Shown here: piece by piece, positions 1-9,046 of the stretch
Position numbering within the stretch: position 1 is the first letter of the stretch
How the letters are laid out: each line of letters begins with the position of its first letter
NCBI RefSeq assembly: GCF_029870955.1
Contig: NZ_PGFQ01000001.1
Span: forward strand, 2,542,001-2,606,000
Length of the DNA: 64,000 bases
Source: Sulfitobacter faviae
GTDB taxonomy: Bacteria; Pseudomonadota; Alphaproteobacteria; Rhodobacterales; Rhodobacteraceae
Direction: 5' to 3'
Position numbers and translations under genes: made by a program
The notes under the pieces: model-generated
Seen by the model: only the letters and a program-made list of their open reading frames with translations
The model's database searches: none
What the model was told of the DNA's origin: nothing

Positions 1-610
1 CTGCGACGGTTTCCTGCTGACCGGCGGGCGCCCCAATGTGCATCCCGAAGAATATGGTGAGCCTGAGACGGAGGCCCATGGTGCCTTCGACCGCGCGCGC
101 GACGCGGTGGCGCTGGCGCTTGTGCGGGCCTGTGTGGCGCGGGGCCAACCCTTCCTCGGCCTTTGCCGCGGGTTTCAGGAAGTGAACGTCGCCATGGGTG
201 GGTCGCTCTATCCTGAGATTCGCGATCTGCCGGGGCGGATGAACCACCGCATGCCCCCCGATGGCACCATTGAAGAGAAATTCGAACTGCGCCATGACGT
301 GAGCTTTACCGAAGGCGGCGTGTTCCACCGTGTGATGGGCGCGTCCAAAGTGCTGACCAACACGCTACACGGGCAGGGGATCAAGGAACCCGGCCCGCGC
401 GTGGTGATCGACGGCTACGCGGATGATGGCACGCCCGAGGCGATCTATATCAAAGACGCGCCGGGCTTTACCCTCGCGGTGCAGTGGCATCCCGAGTGGA
501 ACGCAGCCAATGACCCCGTTTCGCGCCCGCTGTTCGAACATTTCGGCGCAGCCGTGCGGGCTTGGGCGGCGGATGGGTCGGCCATGCCGGTGATGACCGC
601 CGCACAGTAG
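1..610 (+). CDS. Gamma-glutamyl-gamma-aminobutyrate hydrolase family (peptidase C26), 5' truncated
   Basis: The gene runs in from before the window; the open frame begins at base 2 without a start and stops at 608-610. The visible part (about 203 residues) is a class I glutamine-amidotransferase-like hydrolase of the C26 family (PuuD type), which cleaves gamma-glutamyl amides in the cytoplasm, for example in putrescine catabolism. The nucleophile elbow FLGLCRG carries the catalytic Cys, followed by a conserved QEVNVAMGGSLY segment. The C-terminal QWHPEW supplies the His-Glu pair. The exact substrate cannot be read from the sequence, and the upstream context that might show a puu pathway lies outside the window. 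Confidence 0.9.
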   Translation, partial: CDGFLLTGGRPNVHPEEYGEPETEAHGAFDRARDAVALALVRACVARGQPFLGLCRGFQEVNVAMGGSLYPEIRDLPGRMNHRMPPDGTIEEKFELRHDVSFTEGGVFHRVMGASKVLTNTLHGQGIKEPGPRVVIDGYADDGTPEAIYIKDAPGFTLAVQWHPEWNAANDPVSRPLFEHFGAAVRAWAADGSAMPVMTAAQ

Positions 611-757
611 GGCGGGGCGCAGGGCGCGCGCGTTGCACTCTCTATGACCGCGCGCCGCGCTTCTCGGGGCGCGGCAGCCTGCATCGCGATGAAGTCGTTC
701 TGTCAATCCCCCGCGACCCCGATCGCGCCGTCAACTGATGCATAGCCTCGACGCCTT

Positions 758-1345
758 TCAACTGTGCAGCCCGCTCAATGGCGTAACAGGTGAGGCCGCG
801 TGGTTCAGCGGCGTCACATCATCATCCAAGACCGCGTCCTCCTCTAGCGGCCCCGCCTCCGCGCCCTGAAGCGCTGCCTGACCTGAGCACGCGCGGCGAT
901 AGGAACTGTAAGGCCAAGCCTCAGGACGGTCACAATAGCCTGCATGCACGGGGCTGAGGTGCACCAAGCTGCAATGCCGTTCGAAATCCGCGGGGTCGCG
1001 GATCCGATGTTCCCAAAATCGACGCTGCCAAATCCCTTTCTCGCCCCGTTTGATCTGCCGCAGACTGCGATGTGGGGCCGGAGGGAGATGGCGGGAAAAC
1101 CGCCCCTTCCACATGCCGATCCGATTGCCGTAATCGGTATCGTCGGGCGGCAGGGTCCAGACCGTATGGAGCACATCCGGCAAGATGGCGATGGCATCGA
1201 TCCGGAAGGGTTTGCGGGCCAAAGTCTCACGCATCGCTTGGCGCAGGGCCGTGATATGCCGCAGCAGCGCATCATCATCGCGCCGCGCAAGCCGCAGGGT
1301 AAAGAAATAGCTGTTCGGGCCATGGGATGAAGGGCTGTCTCTCAT
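758..1345 (-). CDS. REP-associated tyrosine transposase-like (RAYT, Y1 family) with altered catalytic residues
   Basis: A 195-residue protein with the RAYT layout: SYFFTLRL at the N-terminus, LPDVLHTVWTLPP near residues 55-67, GEKGIWQRRFWEHRIRD around 101-117 and WPYSSYRRA near the end. RAYTs are single-copy Y1 transposases linked to REP hairpins. In active members the HUH motif usually reads D-H-x-H and the helix before NPV/SPV carries the catalytic Tyr. Here position 58 is Val instead of the first His, and position 127, where Tyr is expected, is Leu. The protein may therefore be catalytically dead or repurposed. It lies alone on the minus strand, downstream of the SDR gene. I found no clear REP array beside it. 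Confidence 0.8.
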   Translation of the reverse strand: MRDSPSSHGPNSYFFTLRLARRDDDALLRHITALRQAMRETLARKPFRIDAIAILPDVLHTVWTLPPDDTDYGNRIGMWKGRFSRHLPPAPHRSLRQIKRGEKGIWQRRFWEHRIRDPADFERHCSLVHLSPVHAGYCDRPEAWPYSSYRRACSGQAALQGAEAGPLEEDAVLDDDVTPLNHAASPVTPLSGLHS

Positions 1346-1389
1346 GGCCCTGAGCTTGGCGCAGCTTGGTTAAAGCAAGCTTAACGCCG

Positions 1390-2142
1390 CTACATTTGCC
1401 CGCCGGCGATCTCGATCGACTGGCCGTTGATGCTTTCGGAGCCTTCGCCAACCAGCCAGGCCGCCGCGGCGGCCACTTCCGAGGGCGCAATCAGGCGTTT
1501 GTGGCGGTTGGCGTTGACCATGACATCGCGGGCCTTTTCCTCGGACAGCCCGGCGCGTTTGGAGATCGCCTGCGTGTTGCGCGCGATGATCTCGGTATCG
1601 ACGTAACCGGGACAGAGCGCGTTGAAGGTAAAGGGCTGGCCCATGTAATCTTCGCTGAGCGAGCGGATCAGCCCGATCATCCCGTGTTTCGAGGCCGAGT
1701 AGCAGGCCGCCCCCGGCAGGCCGCGCAGCCCGGCCATGGAGGACACGGCGATGACCCGGCCCCAATCGGTCTGGCGCATGGATTTCAGGCTCTCCCGGAT
1801 GGTGAGAAAGGCTCCGTCGAGATTGGTCGCCATCATGTCGCGCCAAAAATCGAGGTCGGTTTTATGCAGTGACCGGCCTTCGGCCACGCCCGCATTGGCC
1901 ACGCAGATTTGCACCGGGCCATTGGCCTCGACCGCGCGGGCGATGGTCTCGGTGACCTGCGCCTCGTCACGCACGTCCATTGCCATGCCGCTGATGCCAT
2001 TGCCTGACACGGCGTCGAGCACCACCTGCCGCCGTCCGGTGATGGTGACCTTTGCGCCCTTGCCGGCCAAATCCTGCGCGATGGCCAGCCCGATGCCAGT
2101 GCCGCCGCCGGTGATGAATGCGTGTTTGTCTTTCAGTGTCAT
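1390..2142 (-). CDS. SDR family NAD(P)-dependent oxidoreductase
   Basis: A 250-residue classical short-chain dehydrogenase/reductase. It has the Rossmann motif TGGGTGIG near the N-terminus, a NAG motif around residue 90, a catalytic SSMAG stretch and YSASKHG giving the Tyr-x3-Lys pair, and the C-terminal GQSIEIAGGQ typical of 3-hydroxybutyrate dehydrogenase-like and 3-oxoacyl reductase-like SDRs. The start at 2142 was chosen because a strong Shine-Dalgarno (GGGGAGG) precedes it and the Rossmann fold begins right after; the frame stays open far upstream, but that part is antisense to the outer-membrane gene and looks non-coding. The alcohol or ketone substrate is not predictable. Confidence 0.9.
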   Translation of the reverse strand: MTLKDKHAFITGGGTGIGLAIAQDLAGKGAKVTITGRRQVVLDAVSGNGISGMAMDVRDEAQVTETIARAVEANGPVQICVANAGVAEGRSLHKTDLDFWRDMMATNLDGAFLTIRESLKSMRQTDWGRVIAVSSMAGLRGLPGAACYSASKHGMIGLIRSLSEDYMGQPFTFNALCPGYVDTEIIARNTQAISKRAGLSEEKARDVMVNANRHKRLIAPSEVAAAAAWLVGEGSESINGQSIEIAGGQM

Positions 2143-2367
2143 AATGCCTCCCCTTTGCGGGCAGGGTGGCGCGGCGGGGGCGGCAGTACAATAGGTAGCT
2201 TTTGATGACGGGGCGTTATTTTCGGGGTGGCTGGCGGGGCAGCGTTGCGGTGCGGCCACAGTTGGTCCAGCCCCCTGCCACCGCCCTTGTAGCCGGTCAC
2301 ATATTCCCTCACAGGTTGCAGCGGGCAACCTGATCACAGGGCCCTGTTTTTGCATTGGAGCAGTATC

Positions 2368-3084
2368 ATGAATTTTCCGCAAATTTCCTCTCTGGCGCTG
2401 GCCGCCTCTTTCGCATTGGGCGCGACAACGGCGGGTGCCGTAGAAGTCACCGGCGGTTCGGTCGGGCTGTCTTATTCCGCATTCGCGGAGGATACCGATT
2501 TTAGCCATTGGGGCCTTGAAGGTGCGATGGAACTGGGGTTCAGCCGCGATTTCAGCTTGCAGATCGATGCTGCCTACCACGATTTCGACTTCACCGATAT
2601 CGACAGCACGCTGTTGGGCCTGCACGGTATCTATCACCTGAACGACGCGACTTCCTTGGGGGCATTCTACACCTTTGAAGACGTTGAGGGCGCCGAAGCT
2701 GACATCTTCGGGATCGAGGTTGGCTACGAAGTTCAGGAATGGGAGTTCGAGGGTTATATCGCCAATGTCGACACCGATCTGGGCGACGGCACCCTCGGCG
2801 GGATCAAAGCCCGTTATGAGATGCAGGAGGGCTTTGGCTTGACGGGCTCTTATGATGTTGCCGACGATGACACCGGCGATCTGTCGCGTTTCGCAATTCG
2901 TCTTGATCGTGACGTATCGGTCAACACCAACCTGTTCCTCGAGGTCGGCTCGGCCAAGGCCGAGGCGGGCGGGGTCGATATTTCCGAGCCCTTCGTCGGT
3001 CTGGGCGGTGAAATCAACTTCGGCGCGGATCGGGGCACCACCTTTGACCAGCGCGGTCTGGCGCGTCTGATCCCCGGTCTTTGA
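2368..3084 (+). CDS. Outer-membrane beta-barrel protein (porin-like)
   Basis: A 238-residue exported protein. The first 24 or so residues form a signal peptide (short N-region, hydrophobic LALAASFALGA, cleavage likely after TTAGA). The mature part is rich in Asp, Glu, Gly and aromatics, with alternating hydrophobic residues typical of beta strands (for example FSLQIDAAYHDFDF and LSRFAIRLDRD). An in-frame TTG at 2350 exists, but ATG 2368 has a GGAG upstream and opens directly on the signal peptide. The protein does not end in the usual C-terminal aromatic residue of a barrel. It has no operon partner; a hairpin follows at 3114. Function beyond the outer membrane is not assigned. Confidence 0.65.
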   Translation: MNFPQISSLALAASFALGATTAGAVEVTGGSVGLSYSAFAEDTDFSHWGLEGAMELGFSRDFSLQIDAAYHDFDFTDIDSTLLGLHGIYHLNDATSLGAFYTFEDVEGAEADIFGIEVGYEVQEWEFEGYIANVDTDLGDGTLGGIKARYEMQEGFGLTGSYDVADDDTGDLSRFAIRLDRDVSVNTNLFLEVGSAKAEAGGVDISEPFVGLGGEINFGADRGTTFDQRGLARLIPGL

Positions 3085-3113
3085 TCGCGACTTAACCGTC
3101 GTTTGACACTTCG

Positions 3114-3133
3114 GCATGGCCCTCGGGCCATGC
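3114..3133 (+). terminator. Hairpin downstream of the outer-membrane protein gene
   Basis: GCATGGCC at 3114-3121 pairs with GGCCATGC at 3126-3133 around a four-base loop, 30 bases after the stop codon. No T-tract follows, so this is either a weak terminator or an mRNA 3'-end stabilising stem. Confidence 0.4.
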
Positions 3134-3328
3134 TATTGGCGCAGGGTGGAACGGCTGTTCTATCTCTGCGCCGAAAACAGCAAACTGTTCTTCCGATGTC
3201 GCGGTGCAGCAATTTTGCACCGTTTCACCCCGCGGTTTGCTTGTACTATTGCTGCGCGCGCGCTATCGCTCTGACTAACAAAGTTGCGCCAGAGCGGCGC
3301 GACGGGCCAGCAAAGGGGGACTCTTGGT

Positions 3329-4903
3329 TTGAAGATCGGGACACCAAAAGAAATATTTGAGGGCGAGAACCGGGTCGCGATGACCCCGGAAAGCGCGCTG
3401 CAACTGCAAAAGCTCGGGCATAGCTGCGTCATCGAGACGGGCGCCGGGGCGGCTGCGGGCTTTGACGATGCCGCCTATGAAGCCGCGGATGTCGAGGTGG
3501 TGCAATCCGCCGCCGCGCTTTACGAGGCCGCCGATGTGGTTGCCAAGGTGCGCCCGCCCTCTGAGGATGAGGTCAAGCACCTGCGCGCAGGCCAGACGCT
3601 GATCTCCATGTTCAACCCCGCCGGCAACACCGAGCTGATGGAGGCCGCCGCCGAGAAGGGCGCGACCGTCATGGCGATGGACATGGTACCGCGCATCAGC
3701 CGTGCGCAGAAGATGGACGCGCTTTCGTCGATGGCGAACATCGCGGGCTACCGCGCGGTGATCGAGGCGGGCAATAACTTCGGACGTTTCTTCACCGGTC
3801 AGATCACCGCGGCGGGCAAGGTGCCCCCGGCCAAGGTGCTGGTCGTCGGCGCGGGCGTCGCGGGCCTTGCCGCCATCGGCACCTCGACCTCGCTCGGCGC
3901 GATCACGCTGGCCTTCGACGTGCGCCCCGAAGTGGCCGAACAGGTCGAATCGATGGGCGCGGAATTCGTCTATCTCGACTTCGAGGAAGAACAGCAGGAC
4001 GGCTCCGCCTCCGGCGGCTATGCCTCTGTTTCCTCTCCCGAATTCCGCGAAGCGCAGCTTGCCAAGTTCCGCGAGCTGGCCCCCGATGTGGACATCGTCA
4101 TCACCACGGCGCTGATCCCCAACCGCGAAGCGCCGGAGCTTTGGACCGAGGATATGGTGCAGGCGATGAAGCCCGGTTCCGTGATCGTGGACCTCGCCGC
4201 CGAGAAGGGCGGCAACTGCAAGCTCACCAAGATGGACGAGAAGATCGTCACCGACAACGGCGTGACCATCATCGGCTACACCGACTTCCCGAGCCGCATG
4301 GCGACGCAGGCCTCGACGCTTTACGCCACCAACATCCGTCACCTGATGGCGGACCTCACGCCCGAGAAGGACGGTGTCATCAACCACGACATGGAAGATG
4401 ACGTGATCCGCGGCGCCACCATCACCCACGAGAAGGAAGTGACCTTCCCGCCGCCACCGCCCAAGGTCGCGGCCATCGCGGCGGCGCCGAAGAAGGAGAA
4501 GGTAAAGGAAAAGACGCCTGAGGAAAAACGCGCCGAGGAACTGGCGGCCTTCAAGCAGCAGACCAAGAACCAGGTCACGCTGCTGGCCGTCGGTGCGGCG
4601 CTGCTGCTGGGTGTGGGGCTTGTCGCTCCGGCCAGCTTCATGCAGCACTTCATCGTCTTCGTTCTGGCGGTCTTTGTCGGTTTCCAAGTGATCTGGGGCG
4701 TGGCGCACAGCCTGCACACGCCGCTGATGGCGGTGACCAACGCGATCTCCTCGATCATCATTCTGGGCGCGCTGATGCAGATCGGCTCGGGCTCCTGGCT
4801 GGTGATCCTTCTTGCTGCCCTGTCGGTCTTCATGTGTGGGATCAACATTTTCGGCGGCTTCCTCGTGACACGGCGCATGCTCGCCATGTTCCAGAAATCC
4901 TGA
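3329..4903 (+). CDS. pntA: Proton-translocating NAD(P)+ transhydrogenase subunit alpha
   Basis: Membrane transhydrogenase alpha subunit, which couples hydride transfer from NADH to NADP+ with proton entry. The product is 524 residues: an NAD(H)-binding domain I (residues 1-380, beginning [18 protein letters not shown], with the GAGVAGLAA nucleotide motif), a Pro/Lys/Glu-rich linker (about 385-425), and four C-terminal hydrophobic segments. This is the one-piece E. coli-type alpha subunit rather than the split PntAA/PntAB form. The start is a TTG at 3329, nine bases after AAAGGGGGA; it places the conserved KIGTPKE at residues 2-8, and no ATG fits. pntB follows after 13 bases. Confidence 0.96.
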   Translation: MKIGTPKEIFEGENRVAMTPESALQLQKLGHSCVIETGAGAAAGFDDAAYEAADVEVVQSAAALYEAADVVAKVRPPSEDEVKHLRAGQTLISMFNPAGNTELMEAAAEKGATVMAMDMVPRISRAQKMDALSSMANIAGYRAVIEAGNNFGRFFTGQITAAGKVPPAKVLVVGAGVAGLAAIGTSTSLGAITLAFDVRPEVAEQVESMGAEFVYLDFEEEQQDGSASGGYASVSSPEFREAQLAKFRELAPDVDIVITTALIPNREAPELWTEDMVQAMKPGSVIVDLAAEKGGNCKLTKMDEKIVTDNGVTIIGYTDFPSRMATQASTLYATNIRHLMADLTPEKDGVINHDMEDDVIRGATITHEKEVTFPPPPPKVAAIAAAPKKEKVKEKTPEEKRAEELAAFKQQTKNQVTLLAVGAALLLGVGLVAPASFMQHFIVFVLAVFVGFQVIWGVAHSLHTPLMAVTNAISSIIILGALMQIGSGSWLVILLAALSVFMCGINIFGGFLVTRRMLAMFQKS

Positions 4904-4916
4904 AGGAGCGAGCATC

Positions 4917-6349
4917 ATGGAATACGGATTCACGACAGCGGCCTATGTGGTCGCAGCGGTTCTCTTCATCCTGTCGCTCGGCGGTCTGTCGGGGCAGGAA
5001 AGCGCGAAACGCGCGGTGTGGTACGGTATCGCCGGCATGGCGCTGGCGGTCATCGCCACGCTGATCGGGCCGGGGGCGGGGCTGTGGCTCCTCTCGCTGA
5101 TCCTGATCGCCGCGGGCGGGGCCATCGGCTACCAGCTGGCCACCCGCGTGCAGATGACGCAGATGCCCGAACTGGTCGCGGCGATGCACAGCCTCGTGGG
5201 CCTCGCCGCCGTCTTCGTGGGCTACAACGCCCATATCGAACTGGGCCACGTGCTGGTGATGGACGATGTCGCGCGCAAGGCGACCGAGGGTTTCGCGGCG
5301 CTTCTGGCCAAGAAGGACAGCGTTGAGATCGCGATCCTGCGGGTCGAGCTCTTCCTCGGCGTCTTCATCGGTGCGGTGACCTTCACCGGTTCCGTCATCG
5401 CCTATGGCAAGCTGGCGGGGCGTGTCAGCTCTGCCGCGACGAAACTGCCGGGCGGTCACCTGCTCAATGCCGGTGCCGCGCTGATCTCGCTTCTCTGCCT
5501 GATCTGGTACTTCAACACCGGGGCTTCCTGCCGCTGTTCATCATGACGCTGGCGGCGCTCTTTATCGGCTATCACCTGATCATGGGCATCGGCGGCGCGG
5601 ACATGCCGGTGGTTGTCTCCATGCTGAACAGCTACTCCGGCTGGGCCGCGGCGGCGATCGGCTTCTCGCTCGGCAACGATCTGTTGATCGTGGTCGGCGC
5701 GCTGGTCGGCTCCTCGGGTGCGATCCTCAGCTACATCATGTGCAAGGCGATGAACCGTTCGTTCATCTCGGTCATCCTCGGCGGTTTCGGCGGCAGCTCT
5801 GGCCCCGCGATGGAAGTCGAGGGCGAGCAGGTGGCGATCGAGGCCGACGGTGTGGCGCAGGCGCTCAACGAGGCCGATAGCGTCATCATCATCCCTGGCT
5901 ACGGCATGGCGGTGGCACAGGCCCAAGGTGCTGTCAGCGATCTGGTCAAGAAGCTGCGCGCCAAGGGCAAGAACGTGCGTTTCGCCATCCACCCGGTGGC
6001 GGGCCGTCTGCCCGGACACATGAACGTGCTTCTGGCCGAGGCCAAGGTGCCCTATGACATCGTGATGGAGATGGAGGAAATCAACGATGACTTCCCCGAG
6101 ACCGACGTCGCCATTGTCATCGGCTCCAACGACATCGTGAACCCCGCGGCACAGGACGACCCGAACAGCCCCATCGCCGGGATGCCGGTGCTGGAATGCT
6201 GGAAGGCCAAGACCGTCATCGTCTCCAAGCGCGGGCAGGGCACGGGCTATTCCGGCATCGAGAACCCGCTGTTCTTCAAGGAGAACACGCGCATGTTCTA
6301 CGGTGACGCGAAGGCCAGCCTCGACAAGTTGCTGCCGCTGATCGACTAA
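4917..6349 (+). CDS. pntB: Proton-translocating NAD(P)+ transhydrogenase subunit beta (frame interrupted by a one-base deletion)
   Basis: Beta subunit of the transhydrogenase, carrying most of the membrane domain and the NADP(H)-binding domain III. The N-terminal part (4917 to about 5522) holds the multi-TM region. The rest continues in another frame from about 5525 with [17 protein letters not shown], the domain III motif [10 protein letters not shown] and the ending DKLLPLID. Restoring one base in the run at 5520-5525 (ACCGGGGCTTCC) gives 477 residues, normal for PntB. Both halves are fully conserved, so a sequence error is more likely than a pseudogene. A good RBS (AAGGAG) lies before ATG 4917. 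Terminator at 6410. Confidence 0.93.
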
Positions 6350-6397
6350 CGTTTTCTTTCAAAGAAAACGGCGGGGAATTTTTGAAAAATTCCCCGC
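6350..6397. repeat. Two-palindrome intergenic element, copy 1 (order A-B)
   Basis: Two perfect palindromes lie back to back just after pntB. Palindrome A has arm CGTTTTCTTT at 6350-6359, a one-base spacer and its reverse complement at 6361-6370. Palindrome B has arm GCGGGGAATTTTT at 6371-6383, one spacer base and its reverse complement at 6385-6397. A related pair in the reverse order lies at 53846-53891. Confidence 0.8.
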
Positions 6398-6409
6398 CCA
6401 CCCCATGAG

Positions 6410-6444
6410 CGCCCCGCCGGAAACGGTGGGGCGTTTTCCGTTTT
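6410..6444 (+). terminator. Rho-independent terminator of pntAB
   Basis: CGCCCCGCCG (6410-6419) pairs with CGGTGGGGCG (6424-6433), ten pairs with one G-T wobble, closed by a GAAA loop and followed by TTTTCCGTTTT. This is a classical intrinsic terminator, 60 bases after pntB. Confidence 0.85.
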
Positions 6445-6561
6445 GGCCTGCGGTATACTTCGGTATGCATCAAGTGATTGAAATGGCTTCACTTTTCTCT
6501 GTTCATCGGCGGCAATGACGCTATTCTCGGCGGGATACACTCCCCAACAGCGGACCCCGTC

Positions 6562-7830
6562 ATGGCCCCGATCAAAGACCACCCCCAGCGGCTTGCCCTT
6601 ACCGGCGAAATGCACGCGCGCCCGTTTCCGCAGCTCGCCGCGCCCTCGCGGGTGGCCTTTCTGGCGGTGAAACTATCGGCGGATGCCACGCCACAGGCCG
6701 AGTTGAACGCGCTGTTGGCTCATTACGGCGCCCCACGCGCCGATGCGGCGGCCACGCATTATTACGGAGAGATGGGCCGCTTCACCCTGAAATGGGAGCA
6801 GCATACCGAGTTCGTCACCTATACGGTCATCGCCCCCTCAGGCCGGAGCCTACCTTTCGCCGCCACGGATTTCGACGCTTTTCCAGAGGATTGGCTGGCC
6901 GAGGTGCAGGGGGAGCGGATCACCTCGGCCCTGCTTACGGTGCTGCCGAAGCCGGAAGCCGACGATGAGATCGCGGCGCATTTGCAGGACTGGTTCGTGC
7001 CCGAAAGCCTCGCCGTTGCGGAGGTGCTGGATGGGGCGGCGGTGGTGGCCAGCGACTTTCGGATCGACCCCGCAGGCCATCTGCGCCTCGCGCTTTTCAC
7101 CGATGCAACGACAGGCCAGCGGCGGATCGGGCGGATCGTGCAGCGGCTCTGCGAGATCGAGACCTATAAGGCGATGTCGATGCTGGGGTTCATGCAGGCG
7201 CGCGACATGGCCGGGGCGTTGAACGATCTGGACGGACAGCTATCGACGCTCATGGGGGCGATGCGCAGCGGGGCGGGCACGGCGGCTGAGGAAACGCTGC
7301 ACGCGCTCTTGGATGTCTCGGTCGCGCTGGAGGCGCTGACGGCGGAAACCGCCTATCGTTTCGCCGCCACAGGGGCCTATGAGGCCATCGTCTATGAACG
7401 TATCTCCGCCCTGCGTGAAGCGCGTTTTCTGGGGCGGCAGGGCTTTGGCGAGTTCATGATGCGCCGCTATGCGCCCGCGATGCGCACGGTCAAATCGACC
7501 GAGACACGCCTGCAAACCCTCGCCGCGCGGGCACTGCGGGCCGCGGATCTTTTGCGAACGCGGGTGGATGTGGAACGCTCGGCCCAGAACCAAGCGATCC
7601 TTGCCAGTATGGACCGCCGCGCCGATCTGCAACTGCGGCTGCAACACACCGTAGAGGGGCTGTCTGTTGTGGCGATCAGCTATTACGCGGTGTCGCTGGC
7701 GGGCTATCTGCTCTACCCGCTTGCCGCGCCACTGGGGGTCAGCAAGGGGCTGCTGACCGCCGCTGTCACTCTGCCGGTTGTGTTTGGTGTGTGGTGGACG
7801 CTGCGCCGTCTGCGGCGGAAGATCGGTTGA
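6562..7830 (+). CDS. DUF3422 family membrane protein
   Basis: A 422-residue protein of the DUF3422 family, recognisable from the N-terminal IKDHPQRLALTGEMHARPFP, the central EIETYKAMSMLGFMQAR segment and two C-terminal hydrophobic helices (roughly residues 372-396 and 400-418) followed by a short basic tail. The middle is helical and Ala-rich, suggesting a cytoplasmic coiled domain anchored at its C-terminus. The family has no established biochemical role that I know of. The start at 6562 matches the family N-terminus; the frame is open upstream, but that portion overlaps the terminator region. The 3' end overlaps the convergent YeeE gene by 65 bases. Confidence 0.85.
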   Translation: MAPIKDHPQRLALTGEMHARPFPQLAAPSRVAFLAVKLSADATPQAELNALLAHYGAPRADAAATHYYGEMGRFTLKWEQHTEFVTYTVIAPSGRSLPFAATDFDAFPEDWLAEVQGERITSALLTVLPKPEADDEIAAHLQDWFVPESLAVAEVLDGAAVVASDFRIDPAGHLRLALFTDATTGQRRIGRIVQRLCEIETYKAMSMLGFMQARDMAGALNDLDGQLSTLMGAMRSGAGTAAEETLHALLDVSVALEALTAETAYRFAATGAYEAIVYERISALREARFLGRQGFGEFMMRRYAPAMRTVKSTETRLQTLAARALRAADLLRTRVDVERSAQNQAILASMDRRADLQLRLQHTVEGLSVVAISYYAVSLAGYLLYPLAAPLGVSKGLLTAAVTLPVVFGVWWTLRRLRRKIG

Positions 7831-8839
7831 GCAGCACCTGCATGGCCAAGCCGCCCAAAGCGATCATCACGATGGCCTCGATGGCTGCGACCGAAAGGGT
7901 CGGCACGCCGGAGAGCCCCGCGCCCAAGGTGCAGCCCCCGGCCAACACGCCGCCCACGCCCATCATGGCGGCCCCGGTCAGGTAGCGCCCGGTCTGGCGG
8001 GGGGCGTCAAAGCTCTGCCACTGAAACTCTCGCGCGAAAAGGCTGGCGATCAGCGCACCGACAAAGACGCCGCCCAATAGCCCGGTGCCAAAGCCTGCGG
8101 GGATCGAACTGCTGGCGATGGTCCAGAACAGCGTATCGGCGGAGGGGGAGGTGAAGCTGAGGCTCTCCATCGCGATCGGGTCGAATTCATCGAGCAGGAT
8201 GAACCCGGTGCCCACCCATGCGGCGGGGACCAAGAGACCGATCAGCGCCGCCATCACCAGTTGCCCCGGACGGTTACCCGAGCGCAGCGCATAGGCCAGC
8301 GCCGCCACGGCGATCACACCAGCCCAGAGCAGCGTACCGCCGGGCAGGGCGGCAAGGCTCACGTTCTCTCCCATATTCACGGTGACAGAGCCGAGCGCCA
8401 CGCGCAGCGGTGCCAAGACGCCTTTCAGCGTCGCATGGGCCACCACGGCAAAGACCAGCACCACCAGCGCCGCCCGCAGGTTGCCGCCGCCTGTCAGCAC
8501 CGTGAGGCGCGAGATGCAGCCGCGTGTCAGCACCATGCCCGCGCCAAAGAGCAGCCCGCCCACAGCAATCGCCAAAAGCGGCACGTCGCTGGCCATGAAA
8601 CGATGCGCGTCAAAACTGATCCATCCGGCGGCCACGGCGGCCTGCGTGCCGATCACGGCCAGCGCCAGTGCGGTCAGCCAGATTCCAAGCGCTTGGCGTC
8701 GGTCTTCGCCCACGAGGCTGCGGCGAAAGCAAAACCGCGTGCGCTGCGCCAGCACGCCGAACGCCAGCCCGATGAGGGCCGCCAGCAGAACGGACGCCTC
8801 TTTTGCTGTCGTCTCTTCAAAGCCGAAAGACTCAAACAT
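7766..8839 (-). CDS. YeeE/YedE family membrane protein (sulfur-compound transport family)
   Basis: A 357-residue polytopic membrane protein with about nine or ten hydrophobic segments. It shows the YeeE/YedE hallmarks twice: RTRFCFRRSL near residue 35 and GAGMVLTRGCISRL around residue 100, then GAAMMGVGGVLAGGCTLGAGLSG near residue 305. The conserved Cys residues in these loops are known in the family from thiosulfate uptake (YeeE/TsuA). It appears to be a two-repeat fusion rather than separate half-size subunits. The start at 8839 has GAGGG upstream; an earlier in-frame ATG at 8911 would add a charged, non-membrane extension. No TusA-like or rhodanese partner is adjacent. Substrate is inferred from family only. 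Confidence 0.85.
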   Translation of the reverse strand: MFESFGFEETTAKEASVLLAALIGLAFGVLAQRTRFCFRRSLVGEDRRQALGIWLTALALAVIGTQAAVAAGWISFDAHRFMASDVPLLAIAVGGLLFGAGMVLTRGCISRLTVLTGGGNLRAALVVLVFAVVAHATLKGVLAPLRVALGSVTVNMGENVSLAALPGGTLLWAGVIAVAALAYALRSGNRPGQLVMAALIGLLVPAAWVGTGFILLDEFDPIAMESLSFTSPSADTLFWTIASSSIPAGFGTGLLGGVFVGALIASLFAREFQWQSFDAPRQTGRYLTGAAMMGVGGVLAGGCTLGAGLSGVPTLSVAAIEAIVMIALGGLAMQVLLNRSSAADGAASTTHQTQPAE

Positions 8840-9001
8840 CGCGAAAACCCTCGAAAACGGAATTATTTCCCATTTGGAGCGGGCGCGGGTCACAATCAAG
8901 TGAAAGCGCACAGGGCCGCCCCCCAGAGGGGTGAATTAAATTCCGTCTTGTTGGGAAAAGGGGCGACGCTGTTCACCCTGCGTCAAGGGGCGTGAAACAA
9001 T

Positions 9002-9029
9002 CGGCCCCTGCCACAGGGGGCAGGGGCCG
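9002..9029. terminator. Strong hairpin ending the leftward ABC transporter operon
   Basis: CGGCCCCTGCC (9002-9012) pairs with GGCAGGGGCCG (9019-9029), eleven perfect pairs around a six-base loop, 18 bases beyond the stop of the permease gene. T-rich sequence flanks it on both sides (ATTGTTTC on the minus strand, GTTCTTATTTT on the plus strand), so it could stop transcription in either direction. Confidence 0.7.
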
Positions 9030-9046
9030 GTCGGTTCTTATTTTGC

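Noticed and set aside
2143..3117. Upstream extension of the SDR reading frame to 3117
   Set aside because: It is antisense to the outer-membrane protein gene, has no conserved content, and a strong RBS marks the start at 2142.
3275..4933. A 552-codon open frame on the minus strand across pntA
   Set aside because: Antisense shadow; pntA on the plus strand has clear conserved motifs and an RBS.
5520..5546. Programmed frameshift in pntB or the other split genes
   Set aside because: No slippery heptamer with a downstream stimulator is seen, ten unrelated genes are affected, and all need the same kind of correction at G/C runs.
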